Positions 50,044 through 59,540 of a stretch of DNA of 64,000 nucleotides are shown here, in pieces. The notes beneath the pieces were generated by a model. That model saw only the letters and a list, made by a program, of their open reading frames with translations, searched no databases and had not been told where the DNA came from. How positions within the stretch are numbered: the first letter of the stretch is position 1; every line of letters starts with the position of its first letter. The stretch comes from JAHEZL01 sp046074525 (GTDB taxonomy: Bacteria; Bacteroidota; Bacteroidia; Flavobacteriales_C; GCA-002722245): positions 1-64,000 of the forward strand of contig JBJTOK010000065.1 of NCBI GenBank assembly GCA_046074525.1, given 5' to 3'. The position numbers and the translations under genes are program-made.

Positions 50044-50176
50044 GACTTTATAATTTTTATTGGTTGATAAGTCAAAGGTAGGTCGAATGGTAAGGGCAAA
50101 ACCTCTGAAGTTGTTGGTATTTTATGGCTTCATGAAATACGAAGAAAGGGAGTCAGTATTAATACGGAGAGGGGAG

Positions 50177-50404
50177 ATTTCCCACGGATTTCACTGATCT
50201 GCACAGATTTATCGCTCTTTTCTCGCGTATGCCTTCACCCCTTAAGTCATTGCGAGGAGGAACGACGAAGCAACCCCATCATCAAATTTATTATTGATTT
50301 TCTTGACGAAGAGGTTGCTTCGTCGTTCCTCCTCGCAATGACTTAAGGGGTGAAGGCATACGCGAGAAAAACATCCGCGCAAATCCGTGAAATCTGTGGG
50401 AAAT
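50177..50404. repeat. large nested palindromic element with a perfect 58-bp inverted repeat
   Basis: Outer arms start ATTTCCCACGGATTTCAC (50177) and end ..ATCTGTGGGAAAT (50404), an imperfect inverted pair of the GGGAAAT family. Inside, bases 50218-50275 and 50313-50370 are perfect reverse complements over 58 bp, separated by 37 bp. The inner arms contain CTTAAGTCATTGCGAGGAGG followed by AACGACGAAGCAACC. The element fills most of the 360-bp gap upstream of the 97-residue gene and downstream of the NarL-type regulator gene, whose stop codon it touches. It resembles a non-coding, mobilised palindromic repeat (MITE- or REP-like). Confidence 0.9.
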
Positions 50405-51036
50405 TATATCAAATTCAGCTTCGCGGCTTTCTTGATCAGCTCGGCGGTATTTTGCACGCCCAGCTTCTTCATCATGTTCACTCGATGGGTTTCAATGGTA
50501 CGGGTGCTTACACATAAATGATCGGCAATTTCTTTGGTAATACGCCCTTCCGACACCAGCTTCAACACCTCGAGTTCACGTGGAGTGAGCTCGAGTGAAT
50601 TATCATTATTCGCCACGCCCATATTGTTAATCATGAGCTCGGTGATATGCTGATTGAAATACTTTCTTCCTGCAAAAACTTCCTTGATGGCATGCTTGAG
50701 TTCCTTCTCGTCGGCATTTTTCAGCAAATACCCGAAAGCACCACTGCGCACGCTTTTCACTACGTACTGACCGTCATCATGCATCGTAAGTACAATGAAT
50801 TTCAAATGTGGAAAACGGTTTTTGGCCTGTTGTATTACATCCTGACCGCTAATCCCCGGCATCGACAAATCGACCAGCACTACATCGGTGAGTTTAGCCG
50901 CCAGCGATTCCATCAATTCTTCGCCGCTGCCAGCCTGATCGATCACCTCAAAATCACTGTCTTTGCTCAAAATGGAAATGATTCCATCCCTGAACAATTG
51001 GTGATCATCTGCTATCGTGACTTTTATTTTATGCAT
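50404..51036 (-). CDS. NarL/LuxR-type response regulator
   Basis: A 210-residue two-domain regulator. Receiver ~1-120: acidic pair D10/D11, phosphoacceptor Asp56 in DVVLVDLSMPG, and the TMH switch region. The LuxR helix-turn-helix at ~145-205 (LTPRELEVLKLVSEGRITKEIADHLCVSTRTIETHRVNMMKKLGV) binds DNA. It shares a one-base overlap with the upstream kinase gene, forming a cognate pair. Its stop codon overlaps the palindromic element, which may act as terminator. Confidence 0.96.
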   Translation of the reverse strand: MHKIKVTIADDHQLFRDGIISILSKDSDFEVIDQAGSGEELMESLAAKLTDVVLVDLSMPGISGQDVIQQAKNRFPHLKFIVLTMHDDGQYVVKSVRSGAFGYLLKNADEKELKHAIKEVFAGRKYFNQHITELMINNMGVANNDNSLELTPRELEVLKLVSEGRITKEIADHLCVSTRTIETHRVNMMKKLGVQNTAELIKKAAKLNLI

Positions 51037-52244
51037 TATATAAGTGGGATTTCAACTTCTATGACCGTTCCGTCTTTGTCCGAATTTATGAAAATTTCCC
51101 CATTGAGCAACCGCACACGCTCCCGCATGTTCTGAAGTCCTTTCCCATCACCTACATTTTCTGCCGAGAATCCGCTGCCATCATCAGAAACAAACAAACT
51201 CACCTTATCCGGAAATTCTGTTATTGATATCTTGATGTTGTGCGCAGCAGCATATTTAATAGCATTGTTCAGGGCTTCCTGCGCGATGCGATACAAGGCA
51301 ACATTGATTTCCTTACTGAGTTTACTATTGCTTTTAAGGATATCATCAACGTACACAATTCTTGAATCGGAAGATTTCGACAGCAGTTCCACCAGGTTCT
51401 TTATCGCCGAACCCACGCCAAAATCAAGCAGCACAGAAGGCATAAGGTTATGTGATATGCGGCGCATCTCGGCAATAGTTTCGTCGATGAGCTGCTTCAG
51501 CCTGACCTTCTTCTCCTCCTCAATATGCAAATCGGAAAGCTGCAGTTTAATAGAAGTAAGCAGCGGTCCTGCCCCATCATGAATATCTTTCGACAAACGA
51601 ATACGCTCTTCCTCCTGTCCTTGCAACAACGCGGCTTTACCTTGTTGAGCCAACATGTCCATTTTGCGAGAAATCACAAGAGAAATGATGAATATCAACG
51701 CAAAAATCAAAGCAGCAGTGATGAACATCCTCGACTTCATCTCCTCCACCGGCACCACTACTTCATTCTCATCTATTTCCGAAAGAATTACCCAATCGGC
51801 GCCTTGTACTTTACGATATGTGCTCAATACAGAAACACCTCGGTAATCAGAAATAATGGTTTTCCCCTCCTTTCCTTCCAGCGCATTTTTAACCCCTTCA
51901 GTTTCTACCTTGATGTCCAGAGGATTTTTATCAGGATAAAAGCGTGAGCGCGACCTCATCCTGAAATCACCACCAACAATGTACGACTCCCCTGTAGCAC
52001 CCAATCCCGTTCGTTGCGATAAAATTTGCTGAATGTACCCTGGCACCTGTCCCTGTGGAATCCCTCCCTTTTTCAACTCTTCCTCAATTGCTGTTTTCTT
52101 GAGCATGTTTACCGACGATAATTGTTCAAGTGTTCTTTCTATCAATGCCTCTTTGAACTGGAAATAAAAGACGAAGGAAACCAGCAAAAGCACAATGATT
52201 CCAAGGGAAAGAAAAGAAAATATAGTTCGATTAAACAGCTTCAT
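51036..52244 (-). CDS. Cache-domain sensor histidine kinase (HisKA_3 type)
   Basis: A 402-residue membrane kinase. Transmembrane helices are at ~8-28 and ~173-192, with an extracytoplasmic Cache-like sensor between them (TGLGATGESYIVGGDFRMRSRSRF .. SVLSTYRKVQGADWVILSEID), a fold that binds small organic ligands. The HisKA_3 dimerisation motif ERIRLSKDIHDGAGPLLTSIKLQL puts the phosphoacceptor at His222. The HATPase_c domain follows (ISHNLMPSVLLDFG, EALNNAIKYAAAHNI, VSDDGSGF, GLQNMRERV). It phosphorylates the adjacent NarL-type regulator. It is divergent from the glutamine synthetase gene. Confidence 0.95.
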   Translation of the reverse strand: MKLFNRTIFSFLSLGIIVLLLVSFVFYFQFKEALIERTLEQLSSVNMLKKTAIEEELKKGGIPQGQVPGYIQQILSQRTGLGATGESYIVGGDFRMRSRSRFYPDKNPLDIKVETEGVKNALEGKEGKTIISDYRGVSVLSTYRKVQGADWVILSEIDENEVVVPVEEMKSRMFITAALIFALIFIISLVISRKMDMLAQQGKAALLQGQEEERIRLSKDIHDGAGPLLTSIKLQLSDLHIEEEKKVRLKQLIDETIAEMRRISHNLMPSVLLDFGVGSAIKNLVELLSKSSDSRIVYVDDILKSNSKLSKEINVALYRIAQEALNNAIKYAAAHNIKISITEFPDKVSLFVSDDGSGFSAENVGDGKGLQNMRERVRLLNGEIFINSDKDGTVIEVEIPLI

Positions 52245-52424
52245 CGCCGACTAATTTACACTACTTCAGGAAGAAAAAATAATACGACGATTAGACTCGT
52301 AAGTGTTAAAAATTTAGATGAGCCTAAATTTTATTTTAAATATTTATCAACAACTTTATCCAAATTTGCCAAAAAAGTCTTAAATTCGCAGTGTAATTAA
52401 GTAAATCCAAAAATTATAAATATC

Positions 52425-53486
52425 ATGGGCAAAATTAAATTAGAGTACGTTTGGTTAGATGGATACAAGCCAACTCAAAGCTTGCGTAGCAAGACTAAAA
52501 TTGTATCTTCCTCAAAATTCACAGGGAAACTGAAGGAATTGGAAATGTGGTCTTTCGACGGAAGTTCCACTGAGCAAGCTAGCGGAAGCAAGTCTGATTG
52601 CTTGTTGAAGCCAGTTTTCGTTTGCCCTGATCCGGACAGAAGAGATGCATACATCGTTATGTGCGAAGTTCTTTTGCCAGATGGTACTCCACACCCAACC
52701 AACGGTAGAGCGACTATTGATGATGATGACAATGATTTTTGGTTTGGTTTCGAACAAGAATACTTCCTGTGGGACCCAGCTACCGACAAACCACTTGGTT
52801 TCCCGGCTAACGGTTACCCATCACCACAAGGTCCATACTACTGTTCAGTAGGTGCTAAAAATGCTTTCGGAAGAGAATTGATCGAAGAGCATTTGGACAT
52901 CTGCCTCGATGCAGGTTTGAACGTAGAAGGTATCAACGCTGAAGTTGCTACTGGTCAGTGGGAATTCCAAATTTTCGCTAAAGGTGCTAAAGAAGCTGGT
53001 GACCAAATCTGGGTTGCTCGTTACTTCCTCGAAAGAACTGCTGAGAAATATGGTATTGCTATTAACTGGCATTGTAAGCCGCTGGGTGCTACCGACTGGA
53101 ATGGTTCTGGTATGCATGCTAACTTCTCAAACACAGCTTTGAGAACATCTGGAAGCAAAGATGTTTACGACACTATCTGCAAAGCTTTTGCTCCAGTAGT
53201 TAAAGAACACATCGCTGTTTACGGTGCTGACAACCACTTGAGATTGACTGGTAAGCACGAAACACAATCTATCGATAAATTCTCTTACGGAGTTTCTGAT
53301 AGAGGTGCTTCTATCCGTATTCCAATTGCTACAGTTGAAAACAACTGGAAAGGATGGTTGGAAGACAGAAGACCAAACTCTGCTGCAGATCCTTACAAAG
53401 TTGCTGCTAGAATCATCAAAACCGTTAAAACTGCTAAAGTTTCTTTGAACGGTAAAGCTGCTGGAAAAAAATTGGCTAAAGCTTAA
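52425..53486 (+). CDS. glnA: glutamine synthetase, GSII (eukaryote-like) type
   Basis: A 353-residue enzyme forming glutamine from glutamate, ammonia and ATP. The short length and motifs fit the GSII class rather than the ~470-residue GSI or ~730-residue GSIII: WSFDGSSTEQASGSKSDCLLKPV, FGFEQEYFLWD, GINAEVATGQWEFQI, the GTDWNGSG-like ATDWNGSGMHANFS, and DRGASIRIP. Its codons are strongly biased (for example GCT, GGT, AAC), suggesting high expression. It has its own terminator at 53504-53537. It is divergent from the Cache-kinase gene; nitrogen regulation sites were not seen. Confidence 0.96.
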   Translation: MGKIKLEYVWLDGYKPTQSLRSKTKIVSSSKFTGKLKELEMWSFDGSSTEQASGSKSDCLLKPVFVCPDPDRRDAYIVMCEVLLPDGTPHPTNGRATIDDDDNDFWFGFEQEYFLWDPATDKPLGFPANGYPSPQGPYYCSVGAKNAFGRELIEEHLDICLDAGLNVEGINAEVATGQWEFQIFAKGAKEAGDQIWVARYFLERTAEKYGIAINWHCKPLGATDWNGSGMHANFSNTALRTSGSKDVYDTICKAFAPVVKEHIAVYGADNHLRLTGKHETQSIDKFSYGVSDRGASIRIPIATVENNWKGWLEDRRPNSAADPYKVAARIIKTVKTAKVSLNGKAAGKKLAKA

Positions 53487-53503
53487 TTTGAAGATTAATA
53501 CAT

Positions 53504-53537
53504 AAAAAAAGCCCTTCGGAAACGAAGGGCTTTTTTG
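53504..53537 (+). terminator. intrinsic terminator of glutamine synthetase
   Basis: A-tract plus GCCCTTCG / CGAAGGGC around a GAAA tetraloop, followed by six T. It starts 17 bases after the stop. Confidence 0.95.
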
Positions 53538-53641
53538 TTTTTCTTCCCTTCGCTCCGCTGTGTATCTCTGATCTTCACACACCTTACACTCCGCGAAACT
53601 TAGCGAAATCTTTTCTTGAAGCTTTCCAGCTTCTTTCTTGC

Positions 53642-53713
53642 GCATGTCACCCTGAGTGTACTCGCGAAGGACCTATCGTCCTTTTTGTCACGATTACACT
53701 CAGGATGACATGC
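53642..53713. repeat. palindromic intergenic element, GGACCTATCG family, copy 3
   Basis: GCATGTCACCCTGAGTGTA (53642-53660) and TACACTCAGGATGACATGC (53695-53713) are inverted copies with one mismatch. Between them lies CGAAGGACCTATCGTCC, the same core as copies 1 and 2. It sits between the convergent glutamine synthetase and ligA genes. Confidence 0.75.
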
Positions 53714-53735
53714 ACGAGAAAAAGAATGCTTAGGG

Positions 53736-55787
53736 TTATGAAAACAAATCCGTTTGTTTCTCCTGCGAAGCCCCTCCTATCATCGCCACAAATTCTTCTT
53801 CACTCACTACAGGAACGCGCAGTTTTTCCGCTTTTTTTAGCTTCTCCGGCCCCATGTTTTCACCCGCCAAAACAAAGCTGGTCTTAGCTGAAATAGAACC
53901 TACATTTTTTCCGCCGTGCTTTTCCACTTCAGCCTTAATGCTATCACGGGAGAAATTCTTAAACACGCCTGAAACCACAATGGATTTTCCTTCCAGGATA
54001 TTAGAACCACCTTCGCGCACCACCTCCACAGCTTCAAACAGTAAACCGGCGGTTTTGAGTTTCTGAATCAATTCAACGTTCTCCGAATTGGAGAAATATT
54101 CTTTCACACTAATAGCGATTTTTTCACCAACATCTTCCACCAAGGCCAACTCTTCAGAAGAAGCCACCATCAAAGCATCAATATTTTTAAAATGAACTGC
54201 GAGTTTTTTCGCTACTGTTTCACCAACATGGCGGACCCCAAGGGCAAACAATACTCTTTCAAAAGGGATAGACTTTGATGCTTCAATTCCGGCCAATAAA
54301 TTATTCGCCGATTTCTCCGCCATTCTTTCCATCTTCACCACCTGATCAAAAGTCAGATTGTAGATATCAGCAATCGTTCGAATCAATCCTGAATCATAGA
54401 GTTGGTCGATGGTTTCTTCACCAAGACCGTCGATGTTCATCGCCTTACGGGAAATGTAGTGATACATCTTTCCCTTGATTTGTGGCGGGCAACCTGCTTC
54501 GTTCGGACAATAATGCTGAGCTTCTCCTTCACGGCGAACGAGTGCTGTGGCGCATTCGGGACAATGTGTAATGTATTGCAAAGGTTGTGAATCCACGCTT
54601 CTTTGCGCAAGATCCACTCCCACAATTTTTGGAATAATCTCCCCTCCTTTTTCCACATATACATAATCGCCCTCGCGAACATCAAGGTTTTCAACAATGT
54701 CGGCATTGTGCAAAGAAGCTCGTTTCACTGTGGTTCCCAGCAACAAAACAGGCTCCAGGTTCGCCACCGGAGTGATCGCTCCCGTACGTCCCACCTGGTA
54801 AGTCACTTTATGCAATTTAGTGCAGGCACGCTCCGTCTGGAATTTATACGCTATGGCCCATCGTGGCGATTTTGCTGTAGTTCCCAATTGTCGCTGAATA
54901 GAAAACTGGTTCACTTTAATCACCACTCCATCCACATCAAAAGGAAGATTTTTGCGTTCTTCGTTCCAATAATTGATGAATTCTAAAATACCATCAATGG
55001 TAGAGGTTTTCATCAAAAAACGGTTGTCGGCAGAAGGCACTTTAAAACCCCATTCCCCGGCAGCTTTCAAACTATCGAAATGATTATCGAAAGGTAAATT
55101 TTCTCCCAATAAAGAATAGAGATAACAATCCAAACCACGTTTTGCCACAACACCTGAATCCTGCATTTTCAGTGTTCCTGATGCTGTATTTCGTGGATTG
55201 GCCGCCAGTTGCTCACCAGCTTCCCTCTTCTCCTCATTGATTTTTTCAAAAGCTTTATGAGGTAAAAAAACTTCGCCCCGGATTTCAAATTCGGCAGGAT
55301 AATTTCCTTTTAACTTCAATGGAACACTACGAATCGTGCGCACATTGGCAGTGATATCATCACCTTGAACACCGTCACCACGTGTTACAGCCTGAACCAA
55401 TTCACCATTTTTGTAAGTGATGCCCAAAGCCACGCCATCGTACTTCAATTCGCAGGCATATTCAGGCTCAGCAGTAGTGAGTTTTCGCAAGCGATTTTCA
55501 AAATCAATGAGCTCTTCCCTTGAATAAGAATTGCTCAGCGACAACATCGGATATTTGTGTTTTACCGTAACAAACTCTTTGGTAATTCCGCCGCCTACCC
55601 GCTTGGTTGGTGAATTTTCCAAGGCCAGTTCAGGAAATTGTTCTTCGAGTTGCTGCAGTTCTTTCAGCAGCATATCGAAATCGTAATCGCTGATGGTTGG
55701 CGACGATAAAATATAGTAACGGTGATTGTGTTCTTCAAGCTCCTGGCTCAATGCGGCAATGCGCTGCTGTGCTGCTTCTGGCGTCAT
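53736..55787 (-). CDS. ligA: NAD-dependent DNA ligase
   Basis: A 683-residue ligase of the expected size. In order: N-terminal Ia domain and adenylation domain with the catalytic Lys in CELKYDGVALGITY (~113) and DGVQGDDIT, GEVFLPHKAF, VDGVVIKVN and SPRWAIAYKF; the OB fold (VGRTGAITPVANLEPVLLLGTTVKRASLHN); a zinc finger (CPECATAL .. HYCPNEAGCPPQ); helix-hairpin-helix repeats (~490-580); and a C-terminal BRCT domain (~600-675). It seals nicks during replication and repair. It shares a four-base ATGA overlap with the upstream ttcA. Confidence 0.98.
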   Translation of the reverse strand: MTPEAAQQRIAALSQELEEHNHRYYILSSPTISDYDFDMLLKELQQLEEQFPELALENSPTKRVGGGITKEFVTVKHKYPMLSLSNSYSREELIDFENRLRKLTTAEPEYACELKYDGVALGITYKNGELVQAVTRGDGVQGDDITANVRTIRSVPLKLKGNYPAEFEIRGEVFLPHKAFEKINEEKREAGEQLAANPRNTASGTLKMQDSGVVAKRGLDCYLYSLLGENLPFDNHFDSLKAAGEWGFKVPSADNRFLMKTSTIDGILEFINYWNEERKNLPFDVDGVVIKVNQFSIQRQLGTTAKSPRWAIAYKFQTERACTKLHKVTYQVGRTGAITPVANLEPVLLLGTTVKRASLHNADIVENLDVREGDYVYVEKGGEIIPKIVGVDLAQRSVDSQPLQYITHCPECATALVRREGEAQHYCPNEAGCPPQIKGKMYHYISRKAMNIDGLGEETIDQLYDSGLIRTIADIYNLTFDQVVKMERMAEKSANNLLAGIEASKSIPFERVLFALGVRHVGETVAKKLAVHFKNIDALMVASSEELALVEDVGEKIAISVKEYFSNSENVELIQKLKTAGLLFEAVEVVREGGSNILEGKSIVVSGVFKNFSRDSIKAEVEKHGGKNVGSISAKTSFVLAGENMGPEKLKKAEKLRVPVVSEEEFVAMIGGASQEKQTDLFS

Positions 55788-56599
55788 GCTTCGATCTTTA
55801 TTCCCTGGTTTTTCATTGATTCACTCATAATAGAATGGAAATCAAAAATATTGCGATCAAGCATGTGCGACGGATGTATGTTCTGCATCGCGTTGAAGAT
55901 CGACTCCACTCTTCCCGGGAATTCGGTATCCCACTGCTGCAACATCTTCTTCACATTGCGGCGCTGCATGTTTTCCTGCGATCCGCACAAATTACACGGA
56001 ATGATAGGAAACTGCTGCTCCAGCGCATAACTTGAAATATCTTTTTCCTTACAGTATGCCAGCGGACGAATCACGACGTGCTTGCCATCATCGGTTTTAT
56101 ACTTCGCCGGCATTGCTTCCATCTTTCCATTGAAAAACATATTTAGGAAAGTGGTTTCAATAATGTCTTCGCGGTGGTGACCGAGTGCAATTTTAGTAGC
56201 ACCTATTTCTTCGGCAACGCCATACAGCGTTCCACGACGCAGGCGGGAACACAGACTGCACATCGTTTTTCCTTCAGGAATTTTATCCTTCACGATACTA
56301 TATGTATCTCTCTCTACAATCTTATAATTAACGCCTACTTTGCTTAAATATTCAGGAAGAATATGCTCTGGAAAATCAGGTTGTTTCTGATCGAGGTTAA
56401 CGGCTACAATTTCAAAATCCATGGTGGGCGACTTCTGCATTTTCATCAGCATGTCGAGCATGGTATAACTGTCTTTTCCTCCCGAAAGGCAAACCATCAC
56501 CTTATCGCCGGGCACTATCATTTTAAAATCCTGCACCGCGGCCCATACGCCTCCCTGCAGTCGTTTTAATAATTTCTCACTCGCTTTGTCATCTGTCAT
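55784..56599 (-). CDS. ttcA: tRNA 2-thiocytidine(32) synthetase TtcA
   Basis: A 271-residue PP-loop ATPase that thiolates cytidine 32 in some tRNAs. The P-loop SGGKDSYTMLDML is at ~38-50, the first CxxC (MCSLCSRLRRG) at ~113-123, and a further CxxC (PCNLCGSQENMQRR) at ~203; these cysteines hold an iron-sulfur cluster. LGHHREDIIETTFLNMFFNGKMEAMPAKY is the typical family core. It overlaps ligA by four bases and is first in this two-gene operon; the functional link is not obvious. Confidence 0.94.
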   Translation of the reverse strand: MTDDKASEKLLKRLQGGVWAAVQDFKMIVPGDKVMVCLSGGKDSYTMLDMLMKMQKSPTMDFEIVAVNLDQKQPDFPEHILPEYLSKVGVNYKIVERDTYSIVKDKIPEGKTMCSLCSRLRRGTLYGVAEEIGATKIALGHHREDIIETTFLNMFFNGKMEAMPAKYKTDDGKHVVIRPLAYCKEKDISSYALEQQFPIIPCNLCGSQENMQRRNVKKMLQQWDTEFPGRVESIFNAMQNIHPSHMLDRNIFDFHSIMSESMKNQGIKIEA

Positions 56600-56640
56600 A
56601 GGATAAAGGTAGGGATTATGAGATTATTCTGAAAGAGGAC

Positions 56641-56678
56641 CCCACCCCTAACCGCTCCAAGGAGGGGTTATAGGTGGG
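56641..56678. repeat. short imperfect palindrome at the M1 peptidase 5' end
   Basis: CCCACCCCTAACCGCTCC and GGAGGGGTTATAGGTGGG form an 18-bp hairpin with three mismatches and a 2-base loop. It overlaps an in-frame upstream ATG at 56674 and therefore supports translation starting at 56710. Confidence 0.55.
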
Positions 56679-56709
56679 TTATCCCAATAACTTTTCTTAT
56701 TTTTCTATT

Positions 56710-58518
56710 ATGAGAAAGTACCTTTTCCTTGTGTTAATGCTGGCCACTTTCCAGGGTTTTGCGCAACACAACATTGTGTACCAGCGCTGTGAATGGCAGG
56801 TTGATCCTGCGATAGATTCCATCTCAGGGAAGATCACTTCTTATTTCATTCCTTCTTTACCCATGGACACCATTGCTTTCGATTTACACTCGGCACTGCA
56901 CATGGATAGCGTAAAACATCACAATACCATTCTGAGCTTTTCTCATCCCAATGATGTGGTGAAAATTCCTTTTCAAAGTCCCGTCGCCCAAAAGGATTCC
57001 ATATCACTCTATTATTCGGGTGTACCTTCCTCCACAGGATTGAATTCCTTTACACAAAGTATCCACAATGCAACGCCTATCATATGGACGATGTCCGAAC
57101 CTTTTGGCGCCAAAGGCTGGTGGCCATGCAAACAATCCCTGGATGACAAAACCGACTCCATCGATATTATCATCACTTGTCCGAAAGACTACAAAGCGGC
57201 TTCCAACGGAATCCTCGTCAGCGAATACATTAGCGGAAACCAACGTATATGCCACTGGAAACACCGCTATCCTATTGCCGCTTACCTGGTATGCATGGCC
57301 GTGACCAACTACGCTGTTTTTTCCAACTTCGTGCCGCTGGGCGCTACTTCATTGGAAGTTCTCAATTATGTTTATCCCGAAGATTCCGTTTCCGCTGTGG
57401 CGGGAACACAAAAAATCATAGCACAGATGCAGTTCTATGATAGTTTACTCGGCAGCTATCCCTTTATCAAGGAAAAATACGGACACGCGCAATTCGGCTG
57501 GGGTGGGGGAATGGAGCACCAAACCATGACCTTCGTGAAAAGCTGGAATTTTGAATTGCTGGCACATGAACTCGCACATCATTGGTTTGGCAATAAAATC
57601 ACCTGCGGCGCATGGGAAGACATCTGGCTGAATGAGGGATTTGCGACTTACATGAGCGGCGTGTGTTTTGAGCACTTGCAGCCTGCCGACTGGTACTCCT
57701 TCAAAAGAAATCTGATCACGACAATTACCAGTGAAAACGGAGGATCGGTGCTTTGCGACGATCCTGACGATGCGGGTAGGATTTTCGACGGGCGACTGAC
57801 CTACGCTAAAGGTGGAATGATGCTGCACTCTTTGCGATGGGTTCTCGGGGACAGCATCTTTTTCGAGGCTTTGCGCTCTTATTTATCCGATACATCTCTA
57901 GCTTACAACTATGCACTTACCGGCGATTTGAAATCGCATTTTGAAAATGCTTCAGGTAAAGATCTGTCGTGGTTTTTCAACGACTGGTATTACGGACAAG
58001 GATTTCCCAGCTATCAAATCAGAGTGCTGAACAACAGCACCGAAAAAATCACATTTAAAATTGAGCAAAGTCAATCCCATCCCTCCGTCCCATTCTTTGA
58101 AATGCCGCTGCCTCTGCAATTCAAAAACAAGAACCACGACACAACCATTGTCTTTCCTCATACTTACTCGGGAGAAATTTTTACAGTCAACCTCGGATTC
58201 ATTACCAGTGAAATTGTTGTTGACCCTGATTTGCATATCATTTCCGACAAAAACCTTGTATGGTGGGATCTTGGTGAAGATCCTATTTACCTCTTCCCTA
58301 ATCCGGCCGGTGATTTCTTAGGCATTGAAAGTAGTTTGCCAGAACAACTGCACCATGCTTCCCTTGAAGTGATTGACATGAATGGAAAGGCAATTTATTC
58401 CGCTGAAGCTGTGGACAATGCCTTTTATCTCAATATCAGTGAACTCAGTGCAGGCATCTATTTCGTGAAAATTCAAACAGAATCAGGAATAATAATGAAG
58501 AAAATAATAAAAAGGTAA
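56710..58518 (+). CDS. M1 family metallopeptidase with T9SS sorting domain
   Basis: A 602-residue secreted aminopeptidase-like enzyme. The start at 56710 gives a clean signal peptide (MRKYLFLVLMLATFQGFAQ); an upstream in-frame ATG lies in a palindrome. The M1 exopeptidase motif appears as GWGGGMEHQTM, and the zinc site HELAHHWFG has His286, Glu287 and His290, with the downstream Glu in WLNEGFATYM. The last ~75 residues (YLFPNPAGDFLGIESS .. GIYFVKIQTESGIIMKKIIKR) are a type A sorting domain for type IX secretion. It digests peptides outside the cell or at its surface. Confidence 0.94.
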   Translation: MRKYLFLVLMLATFQGFAQHNIVYQRCEWQVDPAIDSISGKITSYFIPSLPMDTIAFDLHSALHMDSVKHHNTILSFSHPNDVVKIPFQSPVAQKDSISLYYSGVPSSTGLNSFTQSIHNATPIIWTMSEPFGAKGWWPCKQSLDDKTDSIDIIITCPKDYKAASNGILVSEYISGNQRICHWKHRYPIAAYLVCMAVTNYAVFSNFVPLGATSLEVLNYVYPEDSVSAVAGTQKIIAQMQFYDSLLGSYPFIKEKYGHAQFGWGGGMEHQTMTFVKSWNFELLAHELAHHWFGNKITCGAWEDIWLNEGFATYMSGVCFEHLQPADWYSFKRNLITTITSENGGSVLCDDPDDAGRIFDGRLTYAKGGMMLHSLRWVLGDSIFFEALRSYLSDTSLAYNYALTGDLKSHFENASGKDLSWFFNDWYYGQGFPSYQIRVLNNSTEKITFKIEQSQSHPSVPFFEMPLPLQFKNKNHDTTIVFPHTYSGEIFTVNLGFITSEIVVDPDLHIISDKNLVWWDLGEDPIYLFPNPAGDFLGIESSLPEQLHHASLEVIDMNGKAIYSAEAVDNAFYLNISELSAGIYFVKIQTESGIIMKKIIKR

Positions 58519-59454
58519 CTACACCTCTTTTTCAACCAGGTAAGAATTCCGGTCAACGGAATTTCTTGATACCAGCTCGGCGATAAAACCAGCAAGGAAA
58601 AACTGTGTTCCAAGGATCATTGCCACCAGTCCGTAATAGAAGGAAGGTATATCTGTGAGCGATTTATAATCCCCCACCATTTTCAATACCCACTGGTAAG
58701 AAGTAAAGATGAATCCAAAGAAAAACATCAGTGTTCCCAAAGCCCCAAAAAGGTGCATTGGTTTTTTACCGAATTTGGAAACAAACATGATCGACAGCAA
58801 ATCGAGGAAACCATAAAGAAAGCGTTCAATACCAAACTTGGTATGACCGTATTTCCTTTCGCGGTGCTGTACTACTTTTTCACCAATTTTCCCGAAACCG
58901 TTCCATTTGGCAATTACCGGAATATAACGGTGCATTTCACCATATACCTCAATGCTTTTTACCACATCCACATTGTAGGCTTTGAGTCCGCAATTGAAAT
59001 CATGCAAATAAATGCCGCTCATCTTGCGCGTGGCCCAGTTGAATAATTTTGTAGGAATTGTTTTGGAGGCGGGATCGTATCTCTTTTTCTTCCAGCCCGA
59101 CACCAGGTCGTAGCCTTCTTCAACAATCATTTTGCGCATTTCAGGGATTTCGTCCGGACTGTCCTGCAAATCCGCATCCATCGTCACCACCACTTGTCCC
59201 CTCACAGCCTGAAAGCCTGTTTGAAGCGCGGCTGATTTACCATAATTCCTTCTGAACTTGATGCCCCTTACATTTGAATCGGCAGCCACCAATTCTTCAA
59301 TCACTTTCCACGATTTATCCTTACTGCCATCATCAACAAACAACACTTCATAAGAATAGCCATTTTCCTTCATCACCTTAACTATCCAGGCGTGAAGTTC
59401 CTTCAAAGACTCCTCTTCGTTGAACAATGGTATTACAACAGAAACATCCTTCAT
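58519..59454 (-). CDS. GT2 glycosyltransferase with C-terminal membrane helices (dolichyl-phosphate-sugar synthase-like)
   Basis: A 311-residue enzyme when started at 59454 (MKDVSVVIPLFNEEESLKEL). A longer frame reaches into the terminator at 59541. The GT-A domain shows VLFVDDGSKDKSW, GIKFRRNYGKSAALQTGFQAVRGQVVVTMDADLQDSPDEI (DxD with metal) and NCGLKAYNVDVVKSI. Two C-terminal transmembrane helices (~225-250, ~275-300) anchor it. It probably charges a polyprenyl phosphate with a sugar for cell-envelope glycosylation. Confidence 0.93.
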   Translation of the reverse strand: MKDVSVVIPLFNEEESLKELHAWIVKVMKENGYSYEVLFVDDGSKDKSWKVIEELVAADSNVRGIKFRRNYGKSAALQTGFQAVRGQVVVTMDADLQDSPDEIPEMRKMIVEEGYDLVSGWKKKRYDPASKTIPTKLFNWATRKMSGIYLHDFNCGLKAYNVDVVKSIEVYGEMHRYIPVIAKWNGFGKIGEKVVQHRERKYGHTKFGIERFLYGFLDLLSIMFVSKFGKKPMHLFGALGTLMFFFGFIFTSYQWVLKMVGDYKSLTDIPSFYYGLVAMILGTQFFLAGFIAELVSRNSVDRNSYLVEKEV

Positions 59455-59540
59455 GATAAAAATGCTATTCGTTTTCAAATATAGTTTTTTCTTTCCATCC
59501 TGCTGAACGGAAATACATATTCTGTATTGCCTTAAACAAA

